DNA from: Streptomyces sp. PCS3-D2
Lineage (GTDB): Bacteria; Actinomycetota; Actinomycetes; Streptomycetales; Streptomycetaceae
Length of the DNA: 64,000 nucleotides
Reading direction: 5' to 3'
Assembly (NCBI RefSeq): GCF_000612545.2
Contig: NZ_CP097800.1
Coordinates: 1,488,001-1,552,000 of the forward strand
The notes below the pieces were generated by a model that worked only from the letters and a program-made list of their open reading frames with translations, did not search any database and was not told where the DNA came from. This document shows, piece after piece, positions 55,598-64,000 of the stretch (positions are counted from its first letter, which is position 1; each line of letters starts with the position of its first letter). The position numbers and the translations under genes were made by a program.

Positions 55598-56656
55598 ATG
55601 AGACTGACCGACATATCGCTGGACTGGCTGCTGCCCGGCAGTCTGCTGATCCTGGGCGTGCTTGCGGCGGTTGCGGTCTTGGCGCGGGGAAAGCGCGAGA
55701 GCGAGAAGGCTGCGGCCGAGGACAGCTGGGAACGCAGCGAGGAGCGGCGGCGGCGCAAGGAAGCCGTCTACGGAACCGCCTCGTACGTGCTGCTCTTCTG
55801 CTGCGCGGCCGTGGCCGCCGCACTCTCCTTCCACGGGCTGGTCGGCTTCGGCCGGCAGAACCTCAACCTCTCCGGGGGCTGGGAGTACCTCGTGCCCTTC
55901 GGCCTCGACGGCGCCGCCATGTTCTGCTCGGTGCTCGCCGTCCGCGAAGCCAGCCACGGTGACGCGGCCCTCGGTTCACGCATGCTGGTCTGGCTGTTCG
56001 CGGGGGCGGCCGCCTGGTTCAACTGGGTGCACGCTCCGCGCGGGCTGGGCCACGACGGCGCTCCGCAGTTCTTCGCGGGGATGTCGCTCTCGGCTGCCGT
56101 CCTCTTCGACCGCGCCCTCAAGCAGACCCGCCGGGCGGCGTTGCGCGAACAGGGCCTGATCCCGCGGCCGTTGCCGCAGATCCGGATGGTCCGCTGGCTG
56201 CGGGCCCCCCGGGAGACCTTCGGCGCATGGTCCCTCATGCTGCTGGAGGGGGTGCGCACCCTGGACGAGGCCGTGGACGAGGTGCGCGAGGACAAGAAGG
56301 AGCGGGAGCAGGACCGGCACCGCAGGCGCGACCAGAACCGGCTCGACCGGGCGCGCATCAAGGCGCTGGGACGGCAGCACCGGGCGTTCGGGCGGTCCCG
56401 CGGCCGCCAGGTGGAGCTCCCGGAACTGACGCAGGGAGCGGGCTCCGCGCCGGTCGGCGCGGAGCCGGCCATACCGGAATCGGGACAGCTGCCGCTACGC
56501 CGCCGGCCCTCCCTGCAGGCCGTCAACCCCACCGAATCCCTTGATGGGACCGGGACCCGGATGGTGGACCTCACCGCCGAGGACGACACCCAGACCATCC
56601 CCCGGCTGGACTCGCTGGAGCGCAAACTGAAGGACCTGGAGCAGCAGTTCGGCTGA
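55598..56656 (+). CDS. DUF2637 membrane protein
   Basis: 352 residues. TM segments at about 10-28 (LLPGSLLILGVLAAVAVLA), 58-80 (YVLLFCCAAVAAALSFHGLV), and two or three more up to about 165, including WEYLVPFGLDGAAMFCSVLA, the family's signature region. The C-terminal half (195-352) is charged and cytoplasmic (DKKEREQDRHRRRDQNR) and ends in a coiled coil (RLDSLERKLKDLEQQFG). DUF2637 proteins occur in Streptomyces chromosomes and plasmids near transfer genes; function unknown. ATG 55598 follows AAGGGA at 8 bp. Confidence 0.82.
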   Translation: MRLTDISLDWLLPGSLLILGVLAAVAVLARGKRESEKAAAEDSWERSEERRRRKEAVYGTASYVLLFCCAAVAAALSFHGLVGFGRQNLNLSGGWEYLVPFGLDGAAMFCSVLAVREASHGDAALGSRMLVWLFAGAAAWFNWVHAPRGLGHDGAPQFFAGMSLSAAVLFDRALKQTRRAALREQGLIPRPLPQIRMVRWLRAPRETFGAWSLMLLEGVRTLDEAVDEVREDKKEREQDRHRRRDQNRLDRARIKALGRQHRAFGRSRGRQVELPELTQGAGSAPVGAEPAIPESGQLPLRRRPSLQAVNPTESLDGTGTRMVDLTAEDDTQTIPRLDSLERKLKDLEQQFG

Positions 56657-56703
56657 ACCGGGCCCGGGCTCGGCCCCGGGGACAGCCCGCAGGACCCGCC
56701 CGT

Positions 56704-57261
56704 TCAGGCGGGTCCTGCGGCGTACGGGAGCTCGCGACGCAGGTCGAGCTCGAACCACACCACCTTGCCGCCGCCGAGGGCGAGCGGGTCCACGCCCCAG
56801 TCGTCGGCCAGCGCCTCCACCAGTACCAGTCCCCGGCCGTGCGTACCGTCGTCGGCGGTCGGTACGTACGGCCGGGGCCGGCGCACGGCGTGGTCGCGGA
56901 CCTCCACCCGTAACCGCGTGGCCGTGAGGCTCGCGGACACCTCCGCACCACGGTCGGTGTGGACGAGGGCGTTGGTGACCAGCTCCGTGATCAGCAGTTC
57001 GGCCACGGCCATCGCCTCGTTCCCGCACCGGTGGCGCATCAGCTCCCTGAGGGACCGGCGGACCTCGCCCACCGCCTTCAGGTCCGCGCGGCGCACGCTC
57101 CGGCTGATGCGCAGCATGTCCCCCGCCGCCCCGCCCTCGGCGGTGGACGGCTCGCGCGGCCCCGGCGCCCCTCTGCTCCACAGCTTCCCCGTCTTCGCCC
57201 CCACCCGCACGGCGGTGTCCCTCCCGTGTCCACTGCTCTCGAACAGGTCTACGGGATGCAT
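56704..57261 (-). CDS. Anti-sigma-factor-like ATP-binding protein (RsbW/GHKL)
   Basis: 185 residues. HATPase_c domain at about 55-180: N box ELLITELVTNALVHT (about 87-101), G1 region VEVRDHAVRRPRP, G2 region THGRGLVLVEALADDWGV. These single-domain kinases phosphorylate anti-anti-sigma factors; dozens occur per Streptomyces genome. The G1 box reads D-H-A where D-x-G is usual. Start uncertain: ATG 57261, or GTG 57282 adding seven residues; the former has GGGGGG at a workable distance. Partner proteins are not adjacent. Confidence 0.85.
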   Translation of the reverse strand: MHPVDLFESSGHGRDTAVRVGAKTGKLWSRGAPGPREPSTAEGGAAGDMLRISRSVRRADLKAVGEVRRSLRELMRHRCGNEAMAVAELLITELVTNALVHTDRGAEVSASLTATRLRVEVRDHAVRRPRPYVPTADDGTHGRGLVLVEALADDWGVDPLALGGGKVVWFELDLRRELPYAAGPA

Positions 57262-57292
57262 GCCCCCCGGGGGGATCCGCACTCCTTCGGGC

Positions 57293-59035
57293 TTACGGGC
57301 GGGGCATGTTGCGCAGGTTGGATCGAGCCATCTGGATCATTCGCCCCACCCCGCCGTCGAGCACGATCTTGCTGGCGGAGAGTGCGAATCCGGTCACCAT
57401 CTCGGCGCTGATCTTCGGAGGAATCGACAGGGCCGCGGGGTCGGTCACCACGTCGACCAGAGCGGGTCCCGGATGCCGGAACGCGTCCTTCAAAGCACCG
57501 CTGAGCTGCTTGGGCTTCACCACGCGCACCCCGTAGGCGCCCGCCGCGCGGGCGATCGCGGCGAAGTCCGGGTTCTTGTTCCGCGTCCCGTAGGAGGGCA
57601 GGCCGGAAACCAGCATCTCCAACTCGACCATCCCGAGGGATGAGTTGTTGAAGAGCACCACTTTGACGGGGAGTTCGTACTGCACCAGGGTGAGGAAATC
57701 TCCCATCAGCATGGAGAAACCGCCGTCGCCGGACATCGACACCACTTGACGACTGCGGTCGGTGAACTGTGCGCCGATGGCCTGCGGGAGCGCGTTGGCC
57801 ATCGAGCCGTGGCTGAAGGAGCCGATGATGCGCCGCTTGCCGTTCGGGGAAAGATAGCGCGCCGCCCACACATTGCACATGCCCGTGTCGACCGTGAACA
57901 CCGCGTCCTCGTCGGCCAGTTCGTCGAGCACCGAGGCCACGTACTCCGGGTGGATCGGCGTGTGCTTCTCGACCTTTCGGGTGTAGGCCTTCACCACCCC
58001 CTCCAGGGCGTCCGCATGCTTCGTCAGCATCCGGTCCAGGAAGCGGCGGTCCGTCTTCGCCTTCACCCGCGCGTTCACGACGCGCAGGGTCTCGCGCACG
58101 TCTCCCCACACGGCGAGATCCAGCTGGGAACGCCGTCCGAGGTGCTCGGGGCGGATGTCGACCTGGACGATCTTCACGTCGTCGGGCAGGAAGGAGTTGT
58201 ACGGGAAGTCCGTGCCGAGCAGGATCAGCAGGTCGCACTCGTGGGTGGCCTCGTAGGCCGCGCCGTAGCCGAGCAGCCCGCTCATCCCGACGTCGTAGGG
58301 GTTGTCGTACTGGATCCATTCCTTGCCGCGCAGCGCGTGCCCGACGGGGGCCTTGACCCGGCCGGCGAACTCCATCACCTCGGCGTGCGCCCCGGCCGTG
58401 CCGCTGCCGCAGAACAGCGTGACCCGCTGGGCCTCGTCGACGAGCCGGACCAACTTCTCGATCTCGTCGTCGCCGGGCCGTACGGTGGGCCGGGCGGTGA
58501 CGAGGGCGTGCTCCACCGCCTTGTCCGGGGCGGGTCGGGCGGCGATGTCCCCGGGAAGCGCGACCACGCTGACCCCGCTGCGGCCGATGGCGTGCTGCAC
58601 GGCGCTCTGCAGCAGCCGGGGCATCTGCTGCGGGTTGGAGATCAGCTCGCTGTAGTGGCTGCACTCGCGGAAGAGCTGGTCGGGGTGGGTCTCCTGGAAA
58701 TAGCCCAGGCCGATCTCGCCGGAGGGGATGTGCGAGGCCAGCGCGAGGACCGGTGCCATCGAGCGCTGGGCGTCGTACAGCCCGTTGATCAGGTGCAGGT
58801 TTCCCGGGCCGCAGGAGCCGGCGCAGGCGGCGAGGCGGCCGGTGATCTGGGCCTCGGCACCTGCCGCGAAGGCTGCGGTCTCCTCGTGGCGGACCTGGAT
58901 CCACTCGATGCCGTCCGTCCGGCGGATCGCGTCCACCACGGGATTGAGGCTGTCGCCGACGACTCCGTACATCCGCCGCACCCCGGCGCGCACCAGGATG
59001 CCGACGAACTGCTCCGCCACGTTCTGCTTGGCCAT
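57293..59035 (-). CDS. Thiamine-diphosphate-dependent enzyme, pyruvate dehydrogenase (quinone)-like
   Basis: 580 residues. PoxB-like: oxidative decarboxylation of pyruvate to acetate and CO2 with electrons to quinone. The three TPP-enzyme domains are present. The activating Glu is in QVRHEETAAFAAGA (Glu51 by alignment); the FAD-type middle domain follows at about 190-330 (VTLFCGSGTAGAHAEVMEFA); the TPP-Mg motif is GDGGFSMLMGDFL ... NN at about 425-455. Two ATGs (59035, and one three codons upstream) are close to GGGAGG; 59035 gives the conserved AKQNVAEQFV start. Acetolactate or other TPP enzymes are the alternative, but the length and order favour PoxB. Confidence 0.85.
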   Translation of the reverse strand: MAKQNVAEQFVGILVRAGVRRMYGVVGDSLNPVVDAIRRTDGIEWIQVRHEETAAFAAGAEAQITGRLAACAGSCGPGNLHLINGLYDAQRSMAPVLALASHIPSGEIGLGYFQETHPDQLFRECSHYSELISNPQQMPRLLQSAVQHAIGRSGVSVVALPGDIAARPAPDKAVEHALVTARPTVRPGDDEIEKLVRLVDEAQRVTLFCGSGTAGAHAEVMEFAGRVKAPVGHALRGKEWIQYDNPYDVGMSGLLGYGAAYEATHECDLLILLGTDFPYNSFLPDDVKIVQVDIRPEHLGRRSQLDLAVWGDVRETLRVVNARVKAKTDRRFLDRMLTKHADALEGVVKAYTRKVEKHTPIHPEYVASVLDELADEDAVFTVDTGMCNVWAARYLSPNGKRRIIGSFSHGSMANALPQAIGAQFTDRSRQVVSMSGDGGFSMLMGDFLTLVQYELPVKVVLFNNSSLGMVELEMLVSGLPSYGTRNKNPDFAAIARAAGAYGVRVVKPKQLSGALKDAFRHPGPALVDVVTDPAALSIPPKISAEMVTGFALSASKIVLDGGVGRMIQMARSNLRNMPRP

Positions 59036-59063
59036 GCCTCCCATCCAGCCATGCCCGCGCCGG

Positions 59064-60917
59064 TTACGCCTCCCAGACGGCGGCAGCCGTGCGGTCGTCG
59101 GCGTACCCCTTGAGGCGAAGCTGGGTGTCGGCGAGGAAGGCAGCCAGGCCGGGAGGCTCCGGCTCGGCCCAGCGGGCGGCGAGCTCCGCCCGGAGGGCGG
59201 CCTCCTCCCGCATCGGCTCCGCCAGCCCGCCCGAGCACAGCAGCAGGGTGTCCCCCGGCCGGGCCACAGAAGCCCGGAACCGGAAGGCGCTGCCGGGCTC
59301 GTCCGCCGCGTCCGCCGGCTCGGTGGCGTCGGCCGCGGGGGCAGGCACGGGTGCGGCAGGCCCGATGGGCTCCAGGTCCTCCCATTGGCCCGAACGGAGG
59401 CGGAACAGTCCGCCCGCGCCGGCGCCGAAGCACACCCGGGTGCGGCATTCGGGATCCACCGGGAGCAGCAGCCCGCGCAGTCCCGCCGTGTACTGCTCCT
59501 CCGCGAGCCCCAGCTCGGCGGCGCGGACCCGCAGGCGTCCGTAGCCACGGTCGGTGAGCCGCTGCAGGCCCGAGCGCAGCGCGTCGCGGCGACCGGCCCG
59601 GATGTCGTCGGCCAGCCGGCCCTGGCTGCGGCCGACGGCCGCGGCGACCGTGCGGCACAGTTCGGCGGCGGCCTCCGCGGCGCCCGGAGCGGCCCGGTCG
59701 CCGCCGGCCAGAGCCACCAGCACCAGGGCGTCGTCGCCGCTTCCGAAGCGGGCGGTGAGCAGGAAGTCCCGACGGGTCTCGCCCCGGTAGCGGGCGGAAT
59801 CGCCGCGCAGGGAGGCGGCCCGGAGGGTGTGGGCGCCGTAACGGGCGCCCTCCAGAACGGTGTCCGGGACCAGCGCGTCGAGTGCGGCCGGATCCGCAGG
59901 CGGGAGCGGGCCCGGCTCGGCGGCGTAGGTGGGGGCGCGGTCGCCGAGGTGGCGCACTTCGGGCCGCTGCCGCGGCGCGGCCGCCTCCGGGACGGGCGGG
60001 GCGGCGGGTTCGGGCGGGGCCCCGGGCTGCGGCACCTCCCTGGTGCGGTCCTCCCGGCGCGGTGTCCCGGCCGGCCGGGTGGGCAGCTCCGGGCCGGGCG
60101 CCGGCGGGACCTCGACGCCCCCGAGGGCGTAGCCGGTGGCTCCGCCGGTACGCGGATCGCGCGGCTGGGCCCCGTGCCAGGGCGGGGCCGGGGGCGGCGG
60201 CGCGGCGTACCGCTCTCCGGGCGGGGCAGCGGCGTCCGCGGCGGGCGGCTGCGCGGCGGGCGCCCCGGCCGGAGCGTCGGGAGTCGCGGCCGGTGCGTCG
60301 GGAGTCTCGGCCGGTGCGTCGGGAGTCGCGGCCGGTGCGTCGGGAGTCTCGGCCGGCGGCCGGCCGTACGTCCGGCCGGGCAGCGGCACCTGCACCGCCG
60401 GCTGGTCGAGTGCGGGGCCGACGGGCCGCGGCGGGACCTGCCGCTCGCCGGGCGGGGCGGCTTCCGGGGCGGGTGGCACGGCTGGTCGCGCCGGCGGCCC
60501 GGCCGGTGCGTCACCGGCCGCCGGCGCGGCGGGCGTCGGAGGCGGTACGGACCGCTCGCCGGGCGGGGCGGCCACGGGCGCGGGCCGGGCGTCGGGGGCC
60601 GGACGCGGCGGCGGGACCGGCCCTGCCGTCGGGGGCCGGGCGGGTTCCCGACGGAGGCCGTCCGGCAGTGGCGGCTGCACGGGTGGGCCGGTGTCCGGTT
60701 CGGTCCGCGGGGACGGCAGGGACCCGCGCCCCTGCCCGAGCCCGGCATCACGTACCGGCTCCGGCGGCGCGGGAGGCGATGCCCCGACCGGGTCGCCCGT
60801 GACACCGGCCGCCGACCGGAACCGGTGGTCGAGGGTGTCCCCCGGGTCGGGTGCCGGGCCCGTGTCCGGGTCCTCGTAGAGCTTCTGCCACCAGTCGTCC
60901 GCGCCCTGCTGACTCAT
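59064..60917 (-). CDS. PPM/PP2C-type protein with long Pro-Ala-rich N-terminus, probably a pseudophosphatase
   Basis: 617 residues. About 1-350 is low-complexity Pro/Ala/Glu/Arg sequence with recurring APPGER and a block of four seven-residue repeats (TPDAPA-type, residues 189-216). About 365-617 fits a PP2C fold (ASLRGDSARYRGETRRDFLL; GDTLLLCSGGLAEPM; YADDRTAAAVW). Two metal-binding aspartates appear lost: ALAGGD in place of VADGxGG, and CSGGL where CSDGL is usual. DDRTA is kept. It may be a regulatory pseudoenzyme. ATG 60917 is the only start before the conserved QQGADDWWQKLY. Confidence 0.75.
   Translation of the reverse strand: MSQQGADDWWQKLYEDPDTGPAPDPGDTLDHRFRSAAGVTGDPVGASPPAPPEPVRDAGLGQGRGSLPSPRTEPDTGPPVQPPLPDGLRREPARPPTAGPVPPPRPAPDARPAPVAAPPGERSVPPPTPAAPAAGDAPAGPPARPAVPPAPEAAPPGERQVPPRPVGPALDQPAVQVPLPGRTYGRPPAETPDAPAATPDAPAETPDAPAATPDAPAGAPAAQPPAADAAAPPGERYAAPPPPAPPWHGAQPRDPRTGGATGYALGGVEVPPAPGPELPTRPAGTPRREDRTREVPQPGAPPEPAAPPVPEAAAPRQRPEVRHLGDRAPTYAAEPGPLPPADPAALDALVPDTVLEGARYGAHTLRAASLRGDSARYRGETRRDFLLTARFGSGDDALVLVALAGGDRAAPGAAEAAAELCRTVAAAVGRSQGRLADDIRAGRRDALRSGLQRLTDRGYGRLRVRAAELGLAEEQYTAGLRGLLLPVDPECRTRVCFGAGAGGLFRLRSGQWEDLEPIGPAAPVPAPAADATEPADAADEPGSAFRFRASVARPGDTLLLCSGGLAEPMREEAALRAELAARWAEPEPPGLAAFLADTQLRLKGYADDRTAAAVWEA
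60270..60353. repeat. Four 21-bp tandem repeats inside the PP2C-like gene
   Basis: Four near-identical 21-bp units alternate GTCGCG and GTCTCG, encoding ATPDAPA and ETPDAPA in turn. Such in-frame repeats vary in number between strains. Confidence 0.85.
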
Positions 60918-61289
60918 GCCCTCATTCTCGGCCCGCGGTGGGGGCCGAAAACGCCGAATGCACGAAAAGGGCCGCCCGGCCCGCGGCCCGGTGGTCCCCT
61001 CCCGTCCCACCCGTACGGATCAGCGCATCTCGCACATCCGCGCGACCTTCCGAGTGGCCACCCAGGCGGCCAGGGCGTGGACGCCCGCCCGGTCCGGGCA
61101 CATCGCTCCCCTCCGGCGAATTCCGGCCAACCACTGCATTGCACGGCAAGCTGCCGCGTAAATGGCGTCTGATCGAAGGATGTTGGTGCTGTGGTGGCAC
61201 AACCTTGGCAGAGGGGAGGGGGATGCGGCGATGATGTCGGCGGCGGGTTCGCGCCGTGGCCGCTTCCCAACAGGCGCGGTGTCGAAAGG
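60918..61289. other. Intergenic region between the PP2C-like and TrmB-LuxR genes
   Basis: 372 bp holding both divergent promoters. The stretch at about 61130-61200 is AT-richer (GCATTGCACGG, GTAAATGGCG). Apart from the possible 27-codon ORF listed separately, nothing is recognised. Confidence 0.4.
61020..61103 (-). CDS. Possible 27-residue small protein
   Basis: ATG 61103 lies behind a strong ribosome-binding site (GGAGGGGAGCG) and encodes MCPDRAGVHALAAWVATRKV plus seven residues ending CEMR. No family is recognised. It is supported only by the ribosome-binding site and codon bias. Confidence 0.3.
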   Translation of the reverse strand: MCPDRAGVHALAAWVATRKVARMCEMR

Positions 61290-62279
61290 GTGGTGGACGG
61301 GTTGCTGGGTGCCATAGGCCTGGACGAGGGCCAGGAGTCCGCGTACCGCGTGCTGGTGGCGCTGGGCGCGGCCGAGGTCCCCGACCTCGCGCACCGGCTG
61401 ACCCTGCCGGTGCCGCAGACCGAACGGGCCCTGCGCCATCTGGAGCGGCACGGGCTGGCCGCCCGGTCCTCGGCCCGGCCGGGGCGCTGGGTCGCGGCCC
61501 CGCCGGGGGTCGCGCTCGGGGCCCTGCTGACCCGGCAGCGGCACGAGCTGGAGCAGGCCGAGACGGCGGCGGCGCGGCTGGCGGAGGAGTACCGGGCGGA
61601 GGCGTCCGAACCGTCCGTGCACGACCTCGTGGAACTGGTGCAGGGCGCGAGCGCGGTGGCGCACCGCTTCCACCAGCTCCGGCTCGGCGCGGAGAAGGAG
61701 GTGTGCGCCCTGGTCGGCGGAGGCTCCCCGGTGCCGACCGGACCGGACGGCGAGGCCGAGGGCCGGGGCTCGGCGGGCGGTGTCGGCCACCGGGTGGTGA
61801 TCGAGCGGGAGGTGCTGGCCCTGCCGGGCGGAATCCGGGAGGTCTCCTCGGCACTGGCCCGGGGCGAGCAAGTCCGGGTGACGGCGGAGGTCCCGACGAA
61901 GCTGCTGATCGCGGACCGGACCCGCGCCATCGTCCCGCTGACGGGGCGCGGCGCGGAGCCGGCGGCGCTGGTGGTGCACCCGTCCGGGCTCCTGGAGTCG
62001 CTGACGGGCCTGTTCGAGGCGGTGTGGCGGGAGTCGCTGCCGCTGCGGCTGGGCACGGCCGGTTCGCCGGAGGAGTTCGGGACGGTACCGGACGCCACGG
62101 ATCTGGAGATCCTCTCGCTGCTGCTGGCGGGTATGACGGACGCGAGCGCGGCCAAGCACCTGGAGCTCGGCCTGCGGACGGTACAGCGGCGGGTCAAGGG
62201 GCTCATGGAGGCGGCCGGGGTGACGACCCGGCTGCAGCTCGGCTGGCACGCGTACGAGCGTGGCTGGGTGGCCCGGTAG
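61290..62279 (+). CDS. TrmB-type / LuxR-type hybrid transcriptional regulator
   Basis: About 329 residues. An N-terminal winged helix like TrmB (LDEGQESAYRVLVALGAAEV; LPVPQTERALRHLERHGL, about 12-60), a coiled-coil-like stretch, a PLD-like or effector region, and a C-terminal LuxR helix-turn-helix (LEILSLLLAGMTDASAAKHL; LRTVQRRVKGLMEAAGVTTR). Two DNA-binding domains in one protein are typical of a family expanded in Streptomyces. Start uncertain: GTG 61290 or 61293, or TTG 61302; upstream sequence is not conserved-looking. Targets unknown. Confidence 0.8.
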   Translation: MVDGLLGAIGLDEGQESAYRVLVALGAAEVPDLAHRLTLPVPQTERALRHLERHGLAARSSARPGRWVAAPPGVALGALLTRQRHELEQAETAAARLAEEYRAEASEPSVHDLVELVQGASAVAHRFHQLRLGAEKEVCALVGGGSPVPTGPDGEAEGRGSAGGVGHRVVIEREVLALPGGIREVSSALARGEQVRVTAEVPTKLLIADRTRAIVPLTGRGAEPAALVVHPSGLLESLTGLFEAVWRESLPLRLGTAGSPEEFGTVPDATDLEILSLLLAGMTDASAAKHLELGLRTVQRRVKGLMEAAGVTTRLQLGWHAYERGWVAR

Positions 62280-62303
62280 CCTGCGGTCGGGCACGCTGGG
62301 CGG

Positions 62304-62786
62304 GTGGACGTGCCGCAGCTGCTCCTGGTGGGTCTGGTGTTGCTGCTCGGGCTCGTCGGGGTGCTGGTGCCCGGGGTGCCCGGGACCTGGTTGGTGTGGG
62401 CGGGGCTGATGTGGTGGGCCCTGCACGAGCGGTCGGTGCTGGCGTGGTCCCTACTGGTCGCGGCGACGGCACTGCTGCTGGTGGTCCAGGTGGTGAAGTG
62501 GCAGCTGCCGCCCCGGCGGACGCACGGGCTGCCGGCCACCCCCCGGACGGCGGCCTTCGCCGGTGCCGGCGCGCTGCTGGGCTTCGTACTGGTTCCCGTG
62601 GTGGGGGCCGTCCCGGGATTCATGGGCGGCATCTACCTCTGCGAGCGGTTGCGCCTGGGCGGGCACGGCGAGGCCTGGGCGTCGACGCGGGCGGTGATGC
62701 GGGCGGTGGGCACGAGCGTGCTGGTGGAACTGTTCGGGTGCCTGTTGGTGGTGGGGGCATGGGTCGGCGCGGTGGCCGCGGAGTAG
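62304..62786 (+). CDS. DUF456 small membrane protein
   Basis: 160 residues, GTG start at 62304, 24 bp after the regulator stop. Four hydrophobic segments (LLLVGLVLLLGLVGVLVPGV; SLLVAATALLLVVQVV; FAGAGALLGFVLVPVVGAV; LVELFGCLLVVGAWVGAV) and the family's VPGVPGTWLVW and PGFMGGIYL motifs. The glycine-rich helices resemble glycine-zipper-like pores; function unknown. It may be co-transcribed with the regulator. Confidence 0.85.
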   Translation: MDVPQLLLVGLVLLLGLVGVLVPGVPGTWLVWAGLMWWALHERSVLAWSLLVAATALLLVVQVVKWQLPPRRTHGLPATPRTAAFAGAGALLGFVLVPVVGAVPGFMGGIYLCERLRLGGHGEAWASTRAVMRAVGTSVLVELFGCLLVVGAWVGAVAAE

Positions 62787-62856
62787 GACGCGGCCGGACC
62801 GCCCGGCCGGGAAGACGGGAGCCCCGGGCCGGTCGACCCGGGGCGGGGTGGGCGGG

Positions 62857-64000
62857 TCAGGCGCGGCCGCCACGCTTGGCGGCGTAATTCGCCCGGCCCT
62901 CTGCCGACTTCAGCCGCCAGTCGCGGCGGATCTCCGACCGGAGCCGGGCGTCCGTCTTGGCCACGATCCGCTGGTTCTCGCGCAGGAGCTTGCGGTAACT
63001 CTCCAGACGCCGTTCCGGCAGGACCCCCGACTCCAGCGCGGCGAGCACCGCGCACCCCGGCTCCGCCTCGTGGGCGCAGTCGTGGAAGCGGCATTCGGCG
63101 GCGTAGTCCTCGATCTCGGAGAAGACCTGCCCCACGCCCGCCTCCGCGTCGAAGAGCCCGACGCCGCGCAGGCCCGGGGTGTCGATGAGGACCCCTCCGC
63201 CGGGCAGGAGGAGGAGGTTGCGGGTGGTCGTGGTGTGGCGGCCCTTGCCGTCGGCGTCGCGGGTGGCCTGGACCTCCATGGCGTCCGCGCCGAGCAGCGC
63301 GTTCGCCAGGGTGGACTTGCCCGCGCCGGAGACGCCCAGCAGGACGCTCGTACCGTCGGCGACGATCGCACCGAGGACGTCGGTGCCCTCCCCGGTGCGG
63401 GAGGAGACCGTGAGGACCGGGACGCCCGGGGCGGTGGTCTCCACGTCCTGAACCAGGTGGCCGAGGGTGACCGGGTCCGGGACCAGGTCCGCCTTGGTGA
63501 GGACGACCAGCGGCTGCGCCCCCGACTCCGAGGAGTCGGCCGGTGTACGCAGCAGTGCCGCACCGCTCGAACTGGCCATCGCGAGCGCAAGGAACCGTTC
63601 GATCCGCCCGAGGTCGAGTTCGACCGCGAGCGACACACAGATGACGATGTGATCGATGTTGGTGGCCAGCACCTGACCTTCGGAACGCTTGGACGACGTC
63701 GACCGGACGAACGCGGTCCGCCGAGGCAGGACGGTCCGCGCGTACCGCGGATCACTGCCCTCGGGATCGACGGCGACCCAGTCCCCCGTGCACACGACCT
63801 TCATCGGGTCATGGGGAACGACGAAAGCGGTGTCGGCACGGACGACGCCGTCAGGGGTGGCCACATCACACTGACCGCGATCGACCCGGACGACCCGGCC
63901 CGGGACCAGGCCCTGGGATGCGTACGGGGCGAACTCGGCCTCCCAGCCACCGTCCCAGCCGTAGGCGGCGAGCGGGTGCTGGAGCGCGGAAGAGGAAAAC
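62857..64000 (-). CDS. rsgA: Ribosome small-subunit-dependent GTPase A, N-terminus outside the window
   Basis: 381 residues visible, reading from base 64000. A circularly permuted GTPase that checks 30S subunit maturation. The N-terminal OB-fold part is seen (WEAEFAPYASQGLVPGRVVR), then G4 VVLTKADLVPDP, G5 VSSRTGEGT, G1 LLGVSGAGKSTLANALLG and G3 LIDTPGLRGVG, in the permuted order G4-G5-G1-G2-G3. The zinc knuckle is CRFHDCAHEAEPGCAV. The start codon is not in the window. Confidence 0.93.
   Translation of the reverse strand, partial: FSSSALQHPLAAYGWDGGWEAEFAPYASQGLVPGRVVRVDRGQCDVATPDGVVRADTAFVVPHDPMKVVCTGDWVAVDPEGSDPRYARTVLPRRTAFVRSTSSKRSEGQVLATNIDHIVICVSLAVELDLGRIERFLALAMASSSGAALLRTPADSSESGAQPLVVLTKADLVPDPVTLGHLVQDVETTAPGVPVLTVSSRTGEGTDVLGAIVADGTSVLLGVSGAGKSTLANALLGADAMEVQATRDADGKGRHTTTTRNLLLLPGGGVLIDTPGLRGVGLFDAEAGVGQVFSEIEDYAAECRFHDCAHEAEPGCAVLAALESGVLPERRLESYRKLLRENQRIVAKTDARLRSEIRRDWRLKSAEGRANYAAKRGGRA

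Noticed and set aside
60270-60353. Regular short repeats that could suggest a CRISPR array
   Set aside because: The units are contiguous, in frame and without spacers; they encode a Pro/Ala peptide repeat. No cas genes are present.

Overview
The window looks like chromosomal DNA of a Streptomyces. GC is very high, third codon positions are almost all G or C, GTG starts and four-base stop/start overlaps are common, and the gene content fits: geosmin synthase, a PucR-controlled xanthine dehydrogenase locus, DUF2637 and TPR proteins, a SAV_2336-like protein and aerobic cobalamin genes.

Layout. 1-393 is the 3' end of a TetR regulator. 690-7113 is a complete Tn3-family transposon: 38-bp terminal repeats with one mismatch, a 5-bp target duplication (gacac), tnpA, a tyrosine recombinase beside a resolution-site-like repeat array, and two or three passenger genes. 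7119-7656 is a graveyard of gene and transposase fragments. 7643-16096 is one leftward operon for an exported polysaccharide built on UDP-ManNAc/UDP-ManNAcA (WecB, WecC, WecG-type glycosyltransferase, Wzz, flippase, beta-helix protein, GT2), with a hexapeptide acyltransferase at 16530-17129. An ion channel gene follows at 17686-18594.

18614-26638 is the most interesting block: a leftward operon encoding an alpha/beta hydrolase, a caspase-like peptidase fused to VMAP-type domains, a MoxR-like AAA ATPase, and a vWA-like protein with a degenerate trypsin-like domain and pentapeptide repeats. This matches the ternary vWA-MoxR-VMAP 'biological conflict' systems predicted by comparative genomics. 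A membrane-anchored serine protease is divergently encoded next to it (27009-27968).

28115-38514 holds seven cobalamin genes in three transcription units (cobL-cobM-cobK; cobG-cobH-cobIJ; cobN behind a cobalamin riboswitch). Geosmin synthase (38792-41008) and an Eis-like acetyltransferase come next. 42388-52638 contains a beta-propeller protein and the purine catabolism locus (XdhC, NCS2 permease, three xanthine dehydrogenase subunits, divergent PucR). The rest is a mix: TPR protein, GntR/FCD regulator, an iron-box-controlled FhuF-like protein, DUF2637 protein, anti-sigma-type ATPase, PoxB-like TPP enzyme, PPM-type (pseudo)phosphatase, TrmB-LuxR regulator, DUF456 membrane protein and RsgA, which runs off the end of the window.

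All family calls come from reading the sequence by eye. No searches were run.
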